NCBI RefSeq assembly: GCF_019279795.1
Contig: NC_056731.1
Location: 861,108,499-861,172,498 of the forward strand
Source of the DNA: Protopterus annectens
Taxonomy: Eukaryota; Chordata; Ceratodontiformes; Protopteridae
Direction: 5' to 3'
Length of the DNA stretch: 64,000 bases
Below are positions 24,372 to 35,784 of this stretch, in pieces. A program made the position numbers and the translations under genes. Within the stretch, counting starts at the first letter, position 1; every line of letters begins with the position of its first letter. Under the pieces are notes generated by a model. It did no database searches and was not told the origin of the DNA. It saw only the letters and a list, made by a program, of their open reading frames with translations.

Positions 24372-27090
24372 TTACTTTCCTGGACCTCTGTCTGGCAGGG
24401 CGACTGACATGATCCCTGGGGTGAATTTCCTATCTCCCATCCAATCGTCAAGGTTCCTTTTAAAGAAGGCCAAGGAGGTGCTCTGCTTGACATGTATGGG
24501 CAGTCTATTCCAGTGCATGGGGAGTCTCTGGGTCAGGAACCTATCCCTCCAGCATGTTTTGTTCATTGTGATGACAAGGTTTAGATCCCTGGAGTGTGTG
24601 GCTCTGAGGGACTGAGATTTCTTTAGGTGGAGCATGTCCAACAGCTCAGGGTTTGGCATGGCCTTGCATGTTAAGCAGAGATTGCCTCTGAGTAGACGAT
24701 ATGCCACAGAGTATAGCTGGAGTTTTTTTAGATGGTCAGCATAGGGCATCTGCTTTAGGCCTGTGATTCTTTCAGTGAGGTATTTATGTTGCAGATGTCT
24801 TGTGAGGTACATACCAAACGCGGCGTTGTACTCTATAATGGGTCTAATGAGGGATGAGTACAGTGGGACAATGACCTCCTTTTTTCTGGATGAAAAGCCC
24901 TTAGTGATAAGGTGTGCCACATAGAAGGATTTCCTGACTGTTGTGGCGATGTGGTTATTGAAGGTGAGACCGCTGTCCACCTGTGTCCCTAAGTCTCTCA
25001 TCACACTTTCGGTGTTTAGTGTACTGCCACCTATGTGGTATTTCATGGGTACATGTTTTTTTCCCGAAGGGGATAACTATACATTTCTTGGCATTAAGCT
25101 TGAGCCCATGGCTCTGGCACCAAGCATCTGTTTCTGTAAGGCCCATTTGTAGAATGTCCACATAATTTGGGGATTCAATAATTGCTCCCAGTTTGCAGTC
25201 ATCTGCGAACTTTGTTAGCCAGAGTCCCTTAGTGTTGGCCTGTACTTCAGAAAAGTAGTTGCAAAACAAGAGCGGTCCCAGGACTGAACCCTGAGGTACT
25301 CCACTTGTCTGGAGCTGGATTTGGAGTCGGCTGCTTTTACAGTCTGGGTTCTGTCAGTAAGCCAGTTGGCAACCCATCGAGTGACGTAGAGTTTTATGCC
25401 CAGCTTAGTAAGTTTATCTATGATTCCAGAGTGGGTGATGGTGTTGAAGGCCTTGGCAAGGTCCAGGTAGGCTGTGTGGACCGCCTTACCCTCATCCATA
25501 GCTCTGGAGACTGATTTGAAGAAGTCAGTCAGGTTCAGGAGACAAGATCGGCATTTCACAAACCCAAACTAGGTGGGGTCCAGTGTTTGAAGGTTGTAGA
25601 TCAGGCTCGTCAGACTGATGGGACGGTAGTTCCTGGGATCCAAGGTGGATCCCCCCTTGTGGAGTGGGATAACTGTAGATGTGTGCCACTCTGTGGACAT
25701 GAAGCCTGAGGTGAGGCTATGATTAAACATGACACTTAGGTGAGGTGCCAGTTCATTTTGTAGTTCATGTAATACACAACCTAGGATGTCATCTGGTCCC
25801 ATGGATTCTGCATTCTTAGCTTTGGAGAGTGTGGTTTCTACCTGTGTGTCCGTGATTACCGAAATTTGGCAATGTTTTGGTACTGAGATGGGCCCTTTAG
25901 TGGGTGAGAGGGAGCACTAAATCGATCTTCCAGGATATTGGCAACATCCTTGGGATCAGTATATTTAATGTCATTTTGTTGTAGCTCAGAGCAGATCTGA
26001 GCATTGCCATTTAGATTCTTGACATAACTATATAATGCCTTGTGGTTGTCTTTGGAATCTTTGGCAATTTTATTTTCGTAACTAGTTTTGGAGAATTTTA
26101 TGAGAGATCTCAGCTTCTTACTGAGGCTGATAAGGGAGTTTTTGCATCCTGGGATTTTCCTCTTTTCAGCAGCAGTTTCTTCCTTCTGTTGTATAGTTTG
26201 TTTATGGCAAGGGACCACCAGATTGGCTTCCTTTTTTGGAGGAGAGCATCTTAGTTCTATTTGGGATGGCATGATTCATGCACGAGTGGATGTGCTCATA
26301 CAGTGCCTTAGTGTAGGGTTCAGCAGTCGAACTTTCAGATCCTGTCTGCATGGGTGTCATGAAGTTTGTCACTACTGACTTGAGTAGCATGAAGTTGGCT
26401 TTGGAGAAGTTTTTTACGGAGGTTTCCGTACTGGGGGTGGGGTGGGGGTGGGATGTGGATTTCAAGGGTGATTTGGTTATGGTCAGACCTGACCAATGAG
26501 GGGGTGAAAACTGGTGTGGAACATCTATCTCCCATGTTGGTAATGACCAGATCTAGGATATTGGAGCCCCTGGTGGGACAATGGATTAGTTGATCCAGGG
26601 CATTGGAATTTATGAATTCCAAAAACTGTTGGGAAAAGGTGTTGGTACCCGAGTAGTTTTCCCAGTTAATGGCAGGGTAGTTGAAATCACCCAGTATTAG
26701 GGTGTTTGGTTGTATCCTAATATTTTCCAGTATGTTTAGAAAGGTGTAGTGAGAATCTTGGGGCATGGTGGTGGATCTGTAGCAAGCTACAATTTGGATT
26801 GCAGTCTTACCTAGTGTTAGTTGCACCTGGAGAATTTCAGATGCATTGTGTTGGGCAATTAGCCTGGAGGTGTGAATATCCTTGGTGAATATGGCCCTCC
26901 TCCACCTTTAGTGTTTCGGTCTTGGTTTGGTGGTCGAAAAGTTTGGTAAGAGTTGTAGCCTGGTATTGCAGGGGTGCTCTCTGGAGCCTTGAACCAGGTC
27001 TCAGTTACTGCACAGATATCAATGTTCTCCATTTTTAGGAGTGCCTCGAGAGAGAGTGTATTTTGAGGTTTAGACTTCTAGCATTGAGTA
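24372..27090 (-). pseudogene. CR1 ORF2 (AP endonuclease and reverse transcriptase), copy A
   Basis: Polyprotein that nicks target DNA and copies the element's RNA. Read from high to low coordinates: endonuclease start near 27080 (VMLLNARSLNL), endonuclease core at 26335-26826 (LILGDFNYPAINW, then VRSDHNQITL), linker, RT ([19 protein letters not shown], then AYLDLAKAFNTI, LTKFADDCKLGA with both active-site Asp) and the C-terminal domain at 24372-25046 (IRPIIEYNAAFGMYLTRH, then CWRDRFLTQRLP). The readable pieces sit in several frames with stops between them, including a break in the GVPQGS region near 25290, so it is not functional. Confidence 0.85.
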
Positions 27091-27123
27091 GCATTACCTT
27101 CAGATTTTGCATGCTTGTATCTG

Positions 27124-27620
27124 TTACAGTGGTGGTTTTGTCCTTTGAACCTTGCCTAAAAAAGGCACTATAGGGGTGGCAAGAGCTTTTGCCAGTAACC
27201 TGAATTCCAGGGATGACAGGTGCAGACCATCTCTGGCAAAGCATTGTGGTTTGTCGATCATGTCTTCCCAGGCAGACAGATACTGGATCCCCTTTGAATG
27301 ACACCAGAAGCTTAGCCAATTGTTGAAGTCAATCATTTTGTCCTTATACTGTGGTATAATTCTGGGCGAAGGCAGGATGCTACTCAGGGCTAGGGTCATA
27401 CCTGCCTGGGCCACATTATCCAAGAGCTCTTCCATGTCTGTTTTCATGTAGTCCAGGGAGGTACATCTCAAGTCATTCACTCCAACATAGACAATGACAG
27501 AGTCATATTTGTACTTGTTGTGGAGTGACTTATGTGCATGCGTTATGTGGTGGATCCTGGCACCCGACAGGCAGCTGACTGTAATTTTCTCCTTGTTCAG
27601 CCTGGTGAGTGGGATATTAG
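27124..27620 (-). pseudogene. CR1 ORF1 esterase domain, copy A
   Basis: C-terminal part of ORF1, an SGNH-type esterase domain of the kind known in CR1 ORF1 proteins. The piece at 27124-27480 shows NDLRCTSLDYMKTDMEELLD, an LSSILPSPR segment and, at its end, DGLHLSSL carrying the DxxH catalytic pair. The GDS-type nucleophile block, present in copy F, is largely lost by the 5' truncation at about 27635. The role of the esterase in retrotransposition is not established. Confidence 0.8.
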
Positions 27621-27635
27621 TGTGCCTAACAATTA

Positions 27636-28220
27636 TTACCTTGCTGTAAAAATGTTATTCTTGGCTTCTTCTTGGAGCACAAACAGGGGACTCTGTTTAT
27701 TTAGCTACCTGTGATAGCCAGTGCCTAATGAATGATCTTGCCTTTAAAAGACGTGCATGGTATTGATTTTGAGGTCACAAGTTACTCAGAACAAGCCCTG
27801 GGTCCGTAACTAATGAGCTTCCTCTGCTGACAACTGCCTTTGATGTGAACTCTGAGACAATAAATGCCTACATGTACTTTACCTTGAGCTTATAACCATC
27901 TCTTGCATCACACATAAGAACATGACAGAATTTCATTTTGCTGCCAGTGGCATAGCTCACAGGAGAGGTATCTTTGTTAAATACTTTCAAGCCATTTTTT
28001 TTTATGTTATTAAGGGAGTTCTTCTAAAACACTTTAATTAAGTAACCAAAATATTAGATAAAAATGGCTTAGCCGGATATTTGATACAGTATGGCAGGAA
28101 AGGTTAATAAACAAATTATTCACGTTGATAAACCTAGCTTTTCACAAGCCACATAACCCAAAACATTAGGAGACTTAACTTGCTTAAGTATTAATATTTA
28201 GGAGGTATCACATAGGATTA
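27636..28220. other. Spacer, nothing recognised
   Basis: AT-rich DNA between CR1 copy A and the SINE at 28221. No gene. Confidence 0.45.
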
Positions 28221-28438
28221 GGGCTGTGAGCTGTTAACAATGCTTTCTGAAGCCCAAGGTACAGGATTTGATTCCTTCCACATCCATTTGCCTCCTGTGT
28301 GACTCTGACCAATTCATTTAACCAGACAGTACTCCTGGATTGCCCCTGAAAATGGACAGTTCTGCCCAGTGAGCTTTCCTGGTTAACACGTGTATAAAAC
28401 AAACAAAAAAACAAAAAATTAAATAAACAAATAAATAC
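28221..28438 (+). mobile_element. tRNA-derived SINE with LINE-like 3' tail
   Basis: The head resembles a tRNA: a degenerate A box around GCTGTGAGCTGTTAACA (28223-28240) and a B box at 28264-28275, GGATTTGATTCC, against the consensus GGTTCGATTCC. The body runs through CCTGAAAATGGACAG and CCCAGTGAGCTTTCC, and the tail is CTGGTTAACACGTGT followed by an A-rich (AAATAAAC)-type end. The tail resembles the 3' ends of the LINE pieces at 33.1 and 41.4 kb (GGTTAACAAATGT), as expected if the SINE borrows that LINE's machinery. Confidence 0.75.
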
Positions 28439-29760
28439 TTGATTGTCTTAGTTTTCATCATTTTTTGACTTGATACCAATTTCTGGCCAGAATAGTTTGA
28501 CAATGTACAAACAACTCTCATAATTTTGCAGCCCTAAAGCTGTAAAGGTAACTTGAGTCAATATAATACATTCTAAATCAGTGTTTAGTTTAAATTCAAC
28601 ATTCAGTCCTTTTAATTTCCATCATATCTTTCAGAAATCTACCCTGTTTTCTTTCTCTCACTTTCTCTGATTCATTTTCAGTCATCACTTAATCATGTCT
28701 TTTTATTTCAATGTACCAACATACAAATTGTTTTCATATTCAGTTTCAACAGCATTCAGATTATTTTGTGCATACTTGTTTTTCCATTTACACATCACAG
28801 AATGTCTTTATCTGGTGCAGATTTGTCAGGATTGATTAAATGTTGTATAGTATTTTCCTCTAATGCATATAGCCACACCAACTATAAGCATCAATCAAAA
28901 CGAAGTGAGAAGTCTGCCATTCATCTTGGATCTCCATATAGCTCTGTTTTTCATATAATTTGCATTTTGCAATGAAGGTTGCTTTATCTCTCTGTTTTGC
29001 CTTATTAATTGATTCACATTTCATTGTACATGGATTATTTTCCTCAATTAATTCTTTTAATTGTGTATTACCAATTTTATCTGCATAAATCGAAAGGTTT
29101 TGATAAAATCAGATACGTTTTATTAATAGCCTTCCCCTTACTTCATTGTTTCTTATACCATAATATGAAAATGTATTTTGTTTTTTACTAGCGAATCACA
29201 AAGCTCACCTGATTTACAGTCCTTGGCTGTATTTGTCAGCACAGTAATAAAAGCATCTGCAGTCTCTGCAGGACCATATGCTGTGATAAAGAACAGATAG
29301 GTAGTCAATGGAAAATTCCTTCTGGGCGGACAGCAGTTCCTGAATTTTTTCTGTAAATGTTACTACTTTTTTTCTCGTACTTAAAGAAAGTAAATAGTTT
29401 AAATAAATTAATGTTCCTCCCCAATAACATGCAGAAATGTGTCACACTGAACCTTTTCAGCATCCCAGCTAACCTACTTAGAGTAAGGAGTAAATCAAAT
29501 TTCAGTATTCAAACCATCTAATTTTCATCCAATTTCTCTTCTGGGTGCAGTTGAGCCATATTTCTACAGAGAATTATAAATATTTTTGTCCAGACTCAGA
29601 AACTGTTGAAAGCAAATATTTTTTTTCACATCTGCAGGTGTAATTCTTCATTTCTACACATATGGCACTACTATGAAGCCATTTCTTGGCAGGGGGATTG
29701 CAAAGATAGCACATACACACAGCAGATCTGACTTCATTAAGGTCTATATTATGTCTGAAC
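28439..29760. other. No recognised gene
   Basis: AT-rich DNA with chance ORFs. The minus-strand reading at 29574-29846 has several Cys pairs but no alignable domain. Confidence 0.4.
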
Positions 29761-30930
29761 TCCTTGGAAGAATTTAATGTAGTCTGAAGGATAAGTGGTG
29801 GGTAGAAGTAGGTAAGTAGGCCATGGTGTGGGTCATGGTTTGCCAAAGTGTCTTGGTTGAGAATAGAGGATATGGAGTCTGGAGGAGAATGGGATGGTGT
29901 TTGGAGGCGATTTGGGAGGTGGACGTGAGTGTGCTAACTATAAAGCTGAGAAAGGACAGAGAGGAACTGAAGAATAAGGAGCAACAGTAGGTCAGAAGAC
30001 ATGATGACAAAAGATAAAAAAGATAGCAGGACATAGGCAGAGGCAGGTAGGGCAGAAATGGCATGTAGGGCAGCAGAGAAGGGGGACAGTGAGGAAAACA
30101 AGTGACAGGAAATAAGCATAAAACAAGGAGATAAAATATTGGGTAAGGTAGAATATATAGCCAGAAAAAGATTATACAGAGAAGGAAGCCAAAGTGGAAA
30201 AGCAGGGGCAGACACCAGTATGGAGTATTGAAGAGGAAGCATAGGAAAGATTGTCATGCAAGGCCCAACTTGAAATGGATGGTGAAAGGGAAGTAAGCAG
30301 AGAGGGGACCTTTGGCAGATGGGAGGAAGGAAGATGGACCTGACAGGAGAAGTGCTTGGTAGAATTAAAATACAGAGGCAGGGAGTATATACACATAACC
30401 TAGGATGAGCAGTAGGAGTGCAAGTGGTGGATTACTCAATTTCTAATGGTATCAGGAAGAGAGTTAAGGTTACAGGAAAGTTGTGTCTGCTCTGGGAGCA
30501 TAGCATAGCATAAATCAATGCCAATAGGAGGAGTACGACAGAGAGGAGAGGAGGTAAGTGCAAAAGGGTGAAGAGGTAACTGAGAGACGAAAAGAGGATT
30601 ATTAGGAGGACCGGGAAAGTTCTAATAGAAAAAATAAAACAATTCTGAGCTTGGTTGGGTAATATTGCTATGCATTTAAGAAGTATGAGAAGGAAGATAG
30701 GGAAACTTTCAACACTGATAGAGGAAGGGAGGATGGGCATTGCAACTTTTACATAAACCATGACTGGTGACAAGAGGAGAGGTGGGACTTTGGGGTATGT
30801 TTAGGAATAACAGAGAGGAGCGAGATCAAGGAGGGCTAGCTGTGTAAAGGTGAGTATTGAATGCAAGGTCAGAGAGAGGGGAGTGGTAAGTGTGAAAATC
30901 TAAGTGCTCCAGTGTTAAGGTAGAAGAAGG
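29761..30930. other. Strand-asymmetric, purine-rich block (1.2 kb)
   Basis: The plus strand is strongly enriched in A and G, giving long pyrimidine-encoded Ser/Leu/Pro/Phe-rich readings on the minus strand (29774-30773) without any recognised domain. The LINE 3' pieces at 33.1-33.5 kb (minus) and 41.1-41.5 kb (plus) are also pyrimidine-rich on their sense strand, so this could be a long internal or 3' stretch of the same family on the minus strand. No shared tail was found at its left edge. Confidence 0.5.
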
Positions 30931-31779
30931 AGGAATGGTTGTGGATCAGTACAGTGTGTGTGGACTTCTAGTCTTCAGTGAAAGAGGAAGATGGGAAACT
31001 GCAAAAGGAGCAGAGAAGTGGGCTAGGATGAAGAAGCTTTTATTTATCTGGGATCAGAATCTGCCAGGAGCTGACTGTGAGAAACTACGTTTGAATGTTA
31101 AATGCACTGTATGGGCAAACTTGATAGGGTAATTGTGTTCTGTCATCACACACCTGTATTGCAGGTCTTTAGGCTCACTTAGACTCTTAAAAAACAAAAC
31201 ACGCAGTATAAGGACTTATGTGTGGTTATAGTCCACAGCTTCCTTGTGTTGATGAGTCCTGGAATCTCAAATTTGATTGCTTGATTGATGCATCATTTAA
31301 CCTTAAAACTTGATGACCTTCTTGACTAGACATTCTTAGAGGTTGTCTTTTTGAATGCTGTCATTGTGGCTTATCTTTACAAAATACATTGTAGCCATTT
31401 TAGCGGCCCAGAATCCTTTAAGATATACTCAGAGCAGGAGTTGATTAGTGGTCCGTGGATGCAGATTTATAGTTGGATGGATGTAATTAGAGTTTTAGTT
31501 GAATAGGTGTACATTCCAGCACAGTATACTATTTCTCTTTCATACACTCTGCAGCTTGTTGGCCTCTGAACTTCACTCAGAACTCTTTCCTGTACTTTAT
31601 TTTTATGGTCCCGTGCCTGAGACACCAGCTTAGAGCACATAATGGTTAGGGTCATTGTTCAGCTGGCAGAAGTAGGACTACTGGCAGACATTACTTGGAA
31701 GTGAATGGTTTTCATGGATAACATTTTGCTGATGATGGCAAGCTTTATTTTTTACCATTTGTGTGAATGGCAATGGTAG
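30931..31779. other. No recognised gene
   Basis: Nothing recognised beyond short chance ORFs. Confidence 0.4.
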
Positions 31780-32020
31780 AAATAAGGACCAAAATCAGAG
31801 ACAGATTTTAAATATTGCTATTAAAAACTTAGAAAGCTGCTGGAATAGCAAGTTTTGAATTAGCATGCTTTTTTCTGGAAAATAAGAAGTCCAAAACACA
31901 AATGCATGTCATTATTTAGTGATGATTTGTCAAAAAGTCACAAATTTTATGAGAAACAGACCAAACATATGAGGCAAAAAATCTGTGTGTTTTACATAAT
32001 GGGCAGTTGACAGGTAATGC
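31780..32020 (+). repeat. Unclassified dispersed repeat family, plus-strand member
   Basis: Shares the ordered blocks AAATATTGC, GCATGCTTTTTTCTG, AATGCATGTCATTATTTAGTGA, ACAAATTTTATGAG, ACAGACCAAA, TATGAGGCAAAAA and GGGCAGTTGACAGG with the members near 35.2 and 45.7 kb, and in reverse complement with those near 17.5 and 56.9 kb. Confidence 0.7.
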
Positions 32021-32505
32021 TAGCCTATACCAAGGATATTTGTATTTGCCTGAGGCCTGTCTACCTTTTTTTTTCGCAAGGCAAGCAGTTATCTACATGT
32101 TCAAGTCTTTCCTTCCTGGACAGCTTTCTGACAACTTTTATTTTGAAACCAGTGCCACTGGTATTATTGCCAGAAGGTCCTGGATCAGCAGACCACCAGC
32201 AAATTCCTTTTTAAGCTAGTTTCTCTTTAGTGGATATTAGGCATGCCTGAATCTTTATCTAAGCCCCATGCTTGTGATGTATCCTCACCAGAGGAAAGAG
32301 ATTTACACTGCAAAATACACGAGGTATGCACATTCCAGTTAGCTTCACAGGCATTTCACATCTTCTCCTTTGTAAGTCTCCTTAGTCCATTTGGACAGCT
32401 TAGTTTACTTTAGTAGGTTATGAGGAAGTGACGGCAAATTCCTATATATGTGGATACTAAGAATGTAGACTTCCAAAAGAAATCCAAGTTTATAGTGGAG
32501 AAAAT
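32021..32505. other. No recognised gene
   Basis: Short overlapping ORFs at 32007-32219 have no domain signature and overlap the end of the dispersed repeat. Confidence 0.4.
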
Positions 32506-32625
32506 TGTGTCTCTTGGCCTCAGAGACATGTCAATGGGCTTAGTCATTCATATACAGTACACATAATTAACAATTTGTCATAGCCATTGTTGACTTTCTT
32601 AGCAGGTAGTGGTTATCCAGACTTA
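32506..32625. repeat. Dispersed repeat (partner at 37750-37855)
   Basis: About 120 bases sharing GAGACATGTCA, TTAGTCATTC, GAGTACACATAA-type and CATAGCCATTGTTGACTT blocks with 37750-37855 in the same orientation. Class unknown. Confidence 0.6.
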
Positions 32626-32811
32626 AATTCATTTGCCTCTGTGTGCAGTTTGTGAAAATGACATATTTTTACTAATTTCAATGTGCAGTGTTTTCTCTCA
32701 AGACACATTATCACCATTCGTATGTAAAGGGTTGCATATATTTACTGTGATTTACGGGTTTTATTCAATTTAGAGAGAGAGATAGCTTGGATGACATTAT
32801 TTGCACTTTTC
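32626..32811. other. Spacer, nothing recognised
   Basis: Short AT-rich gap before the SINE at 32812. No gene. Confidence 0.4.
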
Positions 32812-32960
32812 ATAGGTTCATATGTGAATACTAGGCTAACTGCCCTGAAGGGCCATTTTAAGCCTTGCCAGTTGCTTGACATTAGAAGTGAACCCTGTAC
32901 CTTATGTCTGTGAAGTGAAGACTTTAACCATCATGCCACACCTACCCCTTTACCATTTCC
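32812..32960 (-). mobile_element. tRNA-derived SINE with a CR1-type 3' tail
   Basis: On the minus strand it starts with a tRNA-like head: TGGCATGATGGTTAAAGT (A box-like), then AGGGTTCACTTCT (B box-like). It ends with CTTAAAATGGCCCTTCAGGGC, a TTAGCCTAGTATTC block and CATATGAACCTATG. The last part copies the 3' end of the CR1 copies in this window, including the octamer tail. The body is only about 150 bases. It is therefore a plausible non-autonomous partner of the CR1 family. Confidence 0.75.
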
Positions 32961-33091
32961 AAGTTCACTAATGGTAGACCTAGCCATATGAAGATGTTGG
33001 TGTAAGACCATAGAATTTTGTGTCTTTTACCCCTTGTTTGGATCCACATCTCAGAAGATGAATGGAGGCTTTACAGCTGTTGAAATGCCTT

Positions 33092-33520
33092 ATTTTATTT
33101 ATTTTACATTTGTTAACCAGGTTAGTCCACCTGAGCTTTTGGCTCATTTTCAGTGGAGACCCGGGGAAAAAGCTCCTCAGTGAGTTTAAAAATTTAACAA
33201 AAAACAGTTAACAAAATATCATTTACAATCGTCTGAAAATTACATTAGGTTACAATGTCATATAGAAGGAATAATGCCTTCGTAATTCTTGTTAAGTTGT
33301 ATACAGCATGTATACAAAAATAGCATTGAGATAAAGTGGATAAAATCAGTGAGACAGAGAGGTTAAAATTTGTTATAATAGACAGGGGAGGAGAGGAAAT
33401 TGAGGGAGGGTATAATTGAAAAGAATAGAAGGGAAGGAGATAGGGGGAGAGCAATGAATAAAAAAGTGAGGACTGGTGTAGGGAGGGGTATTCGAAGCTG
33501 GGGTAGGGTAGTTTCAAGGG
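33092..33520 (-). mobile_element. LINE 3' end fragment (second LINE family)
   Basis: On the minus strand the 3' end reads CCCCGGGTCTCCACTGAAAA, then CTGGTTAACAAATGTAAAAT and a (AAATA)-type tail at 33092. Upstream lies a pyrimidine-rich UTR-like stretch up to about 33520. The same 3' end occurs on the plus strand at 41400-41494. No ORF2 coding part is present, so the clade cannot be named securely. Confidence 0.65.
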
Positions 33521-34399
33521 GATGTCCTTATATAAGGACTACATGTACTTTAAGGTAAGACCTTTGCTTTATCAGTGCTTGTCATCCAACAAGTTATTTT
33601 TGCTGGTCCTAGACCCAGGTCGTACATTAATTGCCCTGTCTGAGGGTTTATGGCCTGTAGTATTCCTTACTTAAGTGACTTGTGGAACCACTTCTTGCCT
33701 TTGTCAACAAGTATCTTGTTGTAGTTTTCTGTAGTTCACTATTGTCAGGAGCTCTTAAAAGAATAGCACTCTGGTTTGATTCTTCTGTATGGCGTTTGCA
33801 CACACTGTCCACATTTGTATGGATTTTCAGCAGAGTCTCTATTTTCACCCCACTTTCTAAAGACATATTGCAGGAGGATTGGAAATACTAAATTGCCAGT
33901 AGATGTACATGTAGCATCCTCTCCAGGGCTGGTGCTTATAACATATCCATTGTTTGCTCTGCCTTGAAAAAAGCCTAACTAGATAAAGCAGGTATAGAAA
34001 AAGACTGCATGCTTTTTCTCTATTTAGAGTTGTAGTATTTAGTTCCTCTCTTATGAGGACCCCTCTTTTAATTAACAATGGTAAGGTTTCTTTGAGTCCT
34101 CTTTAGAATAATTTATCTATATGTATGTTTTCCTGAATGTGCTAGTAGTATTTACTTTGAGACAGCAAGTCTTAGAATAAAAACAATCTTTTTTGCTGAA
34201 TTTACCATACGAGTATGAGAAGGGAGCCTTTTTCCAAACAAGTTCTCTAGCTGGCTAGCCAGCCACACTGTATTTTGATGTAATCTGTGTCATCCCAGTC
34301 ATGAAGTTGTGCCATCAGTGAGAAGAAACCCTGCTTTAAAGAGTAGTATTATCTATATTTTTCACTGCAGTCTGAGCAGTACCTTTAGCGCTTGTCTTG
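33521..34399. other. No recognised gene
   Basis: Chance ORFs on both strands at 33648-34078, no motif. Confidence 0.4.
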
Positions 34400-34950
34400 G
34401 CTTTTGCAAGGCTACATAGCCGACTTTAGGCACCAGCAAACCCTGCGGTCACTGGGGCCCCCTGTTCTGCAGAGGCCCAAACCACAGCAAGTTATCTTAT
34501 CCTGATATTTTGTAACATGTCTGTCAAACCAACAAAAGCTAGTACAACAATCTTGTATATTTAATAAACCAGGTGGGTAATAACTCTTATTTATATCTCC
34601 CTTAAAATTCAAAGATATTTTTGGTTATAGTAACAGTGTTTTATCAAGTAACAGGCATCACAATCCTACTAAATATTTTAACACTGACATAGTGCTCCTA
34701 ACTTAGTTAAACTCTGGCATTTTCTCCACTAAAATTAACTACATAGCCAGCTTTAGGTCCCTGCAATACTCTTGGCTGCAGGGGATCCCACTTAATTATC
34801 CTTGACAGTGTGGGGCCCTACAAAAGCTGCTGTAGGTTGGAGAAAAATGAGGAATAAAAAAAAATTATTAATTTTCTGATAATGCTCTTTTACATGAACA
34901 GGGTTGTGATATGACCCTGTTAGAATAAAGCTGATAATGAACATGAGCAA
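34400..34950. mobile_element. hAT-like non-autonomous DNA transposon remnants
   Basis: Two terminus-like stretches, GCCGACTTTAGGCACC (about 34421) and GCCAGCTTTAGGTCCCTGC (about 34746), resemble the CAGGGCCGGCTTTAGG ends of hAT elements. Each is followed by a GGCCC-rich segment. The part at 34775-34945 recurs at 35815-35980 in the same orientation. No transposase ORF, and boundaries are not exact. Confidence 0.4.
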
Positions 34951-35094
34951 GGTAAGCACTAGAGAGATCAACAGCCCAGAGTGACTGATCTCAGTGCAAA
35001 CTTTGGATTTTAAGAAGAGCTGATGCTTCTAATCATCAAGGATGCATTTCTCTTTTAGCGAGCTTTGTAAATACTTGAGAACACCAGATACTGT

Positions 35095-35420
35095 AATTCT
35101 CAAATTCTTTGCTTAAAAATTCAGTGCAGTGCCAAAAATAATAGCAGAAGAAAGGCTCAGAATCAGGAACACATTTTAAATATTACTCTTAATTCACATA
35201 AAAAGTTAATAGAATAACACCTTTTGCATCAACATGTATTTTTGTATGGTAAGTATAAAACTCCAATGTCTGGAGTTATTGACTGTTTGTAATCCTGAAT
35301 GATTTACCAGCAAATCAAACATTTTTATGAAGGACAAATCAAAAGTATGAGTCAAATCAGGAAAGGTCTGCGAAATCAGGGGCAGTGTCAGGTATGCATT
35401 ACTTCCCAATGAGGTAAATA
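35095..35420 (+). repeat. Unclassified dispersed repeat family, plus-strand member
   Basis: Shares TTTTAAATATT, CATCAACATGTATTTTTG, AATGTCTGGAGTTATTGACTG, CATTTTTATGA and GGGGCAGTGTCAGGTATG-type blocks with the members near 31.8 and 45.7 kb, in the same order. Confidence 0.6.
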
Positions 35421-35553
35421 AAGGTGATTTACCCATGCTGCTGTCTGACGACTGCTAAACAGCATTCACTGATCTGGAGTGGCAATACAAGTGTTGTACA
35501 ATGTATTGCTGTTTGCTGAAGTAAGTACAAAACTAGTACTGCTATGGCTTATG

Positions 35554-35555
<2 letters not shown>

Positions 35556-35627
<72 letters not shown>
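35556..35627. repeat. (TG)n(CG)n microsatellite
   Basis: About 64 bases of TG repeats ending in a CGCGCGCG tract. Alternating purine-pyrimidine DNA of this kind can adopt the Z form. Confidence 0.95.
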
Positions 35628-35784
35628 AAATATCACTGATTTTTATCTGTGCACACACCAAGTAATGCCAGGACACGTGCATTATTCTTCTGGGTATCAG
35701 TAAAAAAATGTACCTAGCAAGAAATTATATTTCAAAAGTAAGGCATAAAATATATCACAGAACATTCAGACACTTAGATCTTCT

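Larger units (their letters stand above)
24277..27635 (-). mobile_element. CR1-type LINE copy A, 5'-truncated in ORF1
   Basis: Minus-strand copy of about 3.36 kb. Its 3' end is at 24277, marked by the tandem octamer TTCATAGG (plus strand) followed by GGTACTAGGCTATCGGCCC, a block shared with the other copies. Going upstream on the minus strand it contains the C-terminal domain, RT, AP endonuclease and the ORF1 esterase domain. It breaks off near 27635, where copy F still continues. 5' truncation is the usual result of incomplete target-primed reverse transcription. Confidence 0.9.

Noticed and set aside
24409-26378. Plus-strand ORFs across CR1 copy A
   Set aside because: Antisense shadows of minus-strand ORF1/ORF2. 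The same holds for copies C, F and G.
29774-30773. Series of Ser/Leu-rich minus-strand ORFs that look like a membrane protein gene
   Set aside because: The composition follows from the pyrimidine-rich strand. There are no conserved motifs, and the frames change repeatedly.
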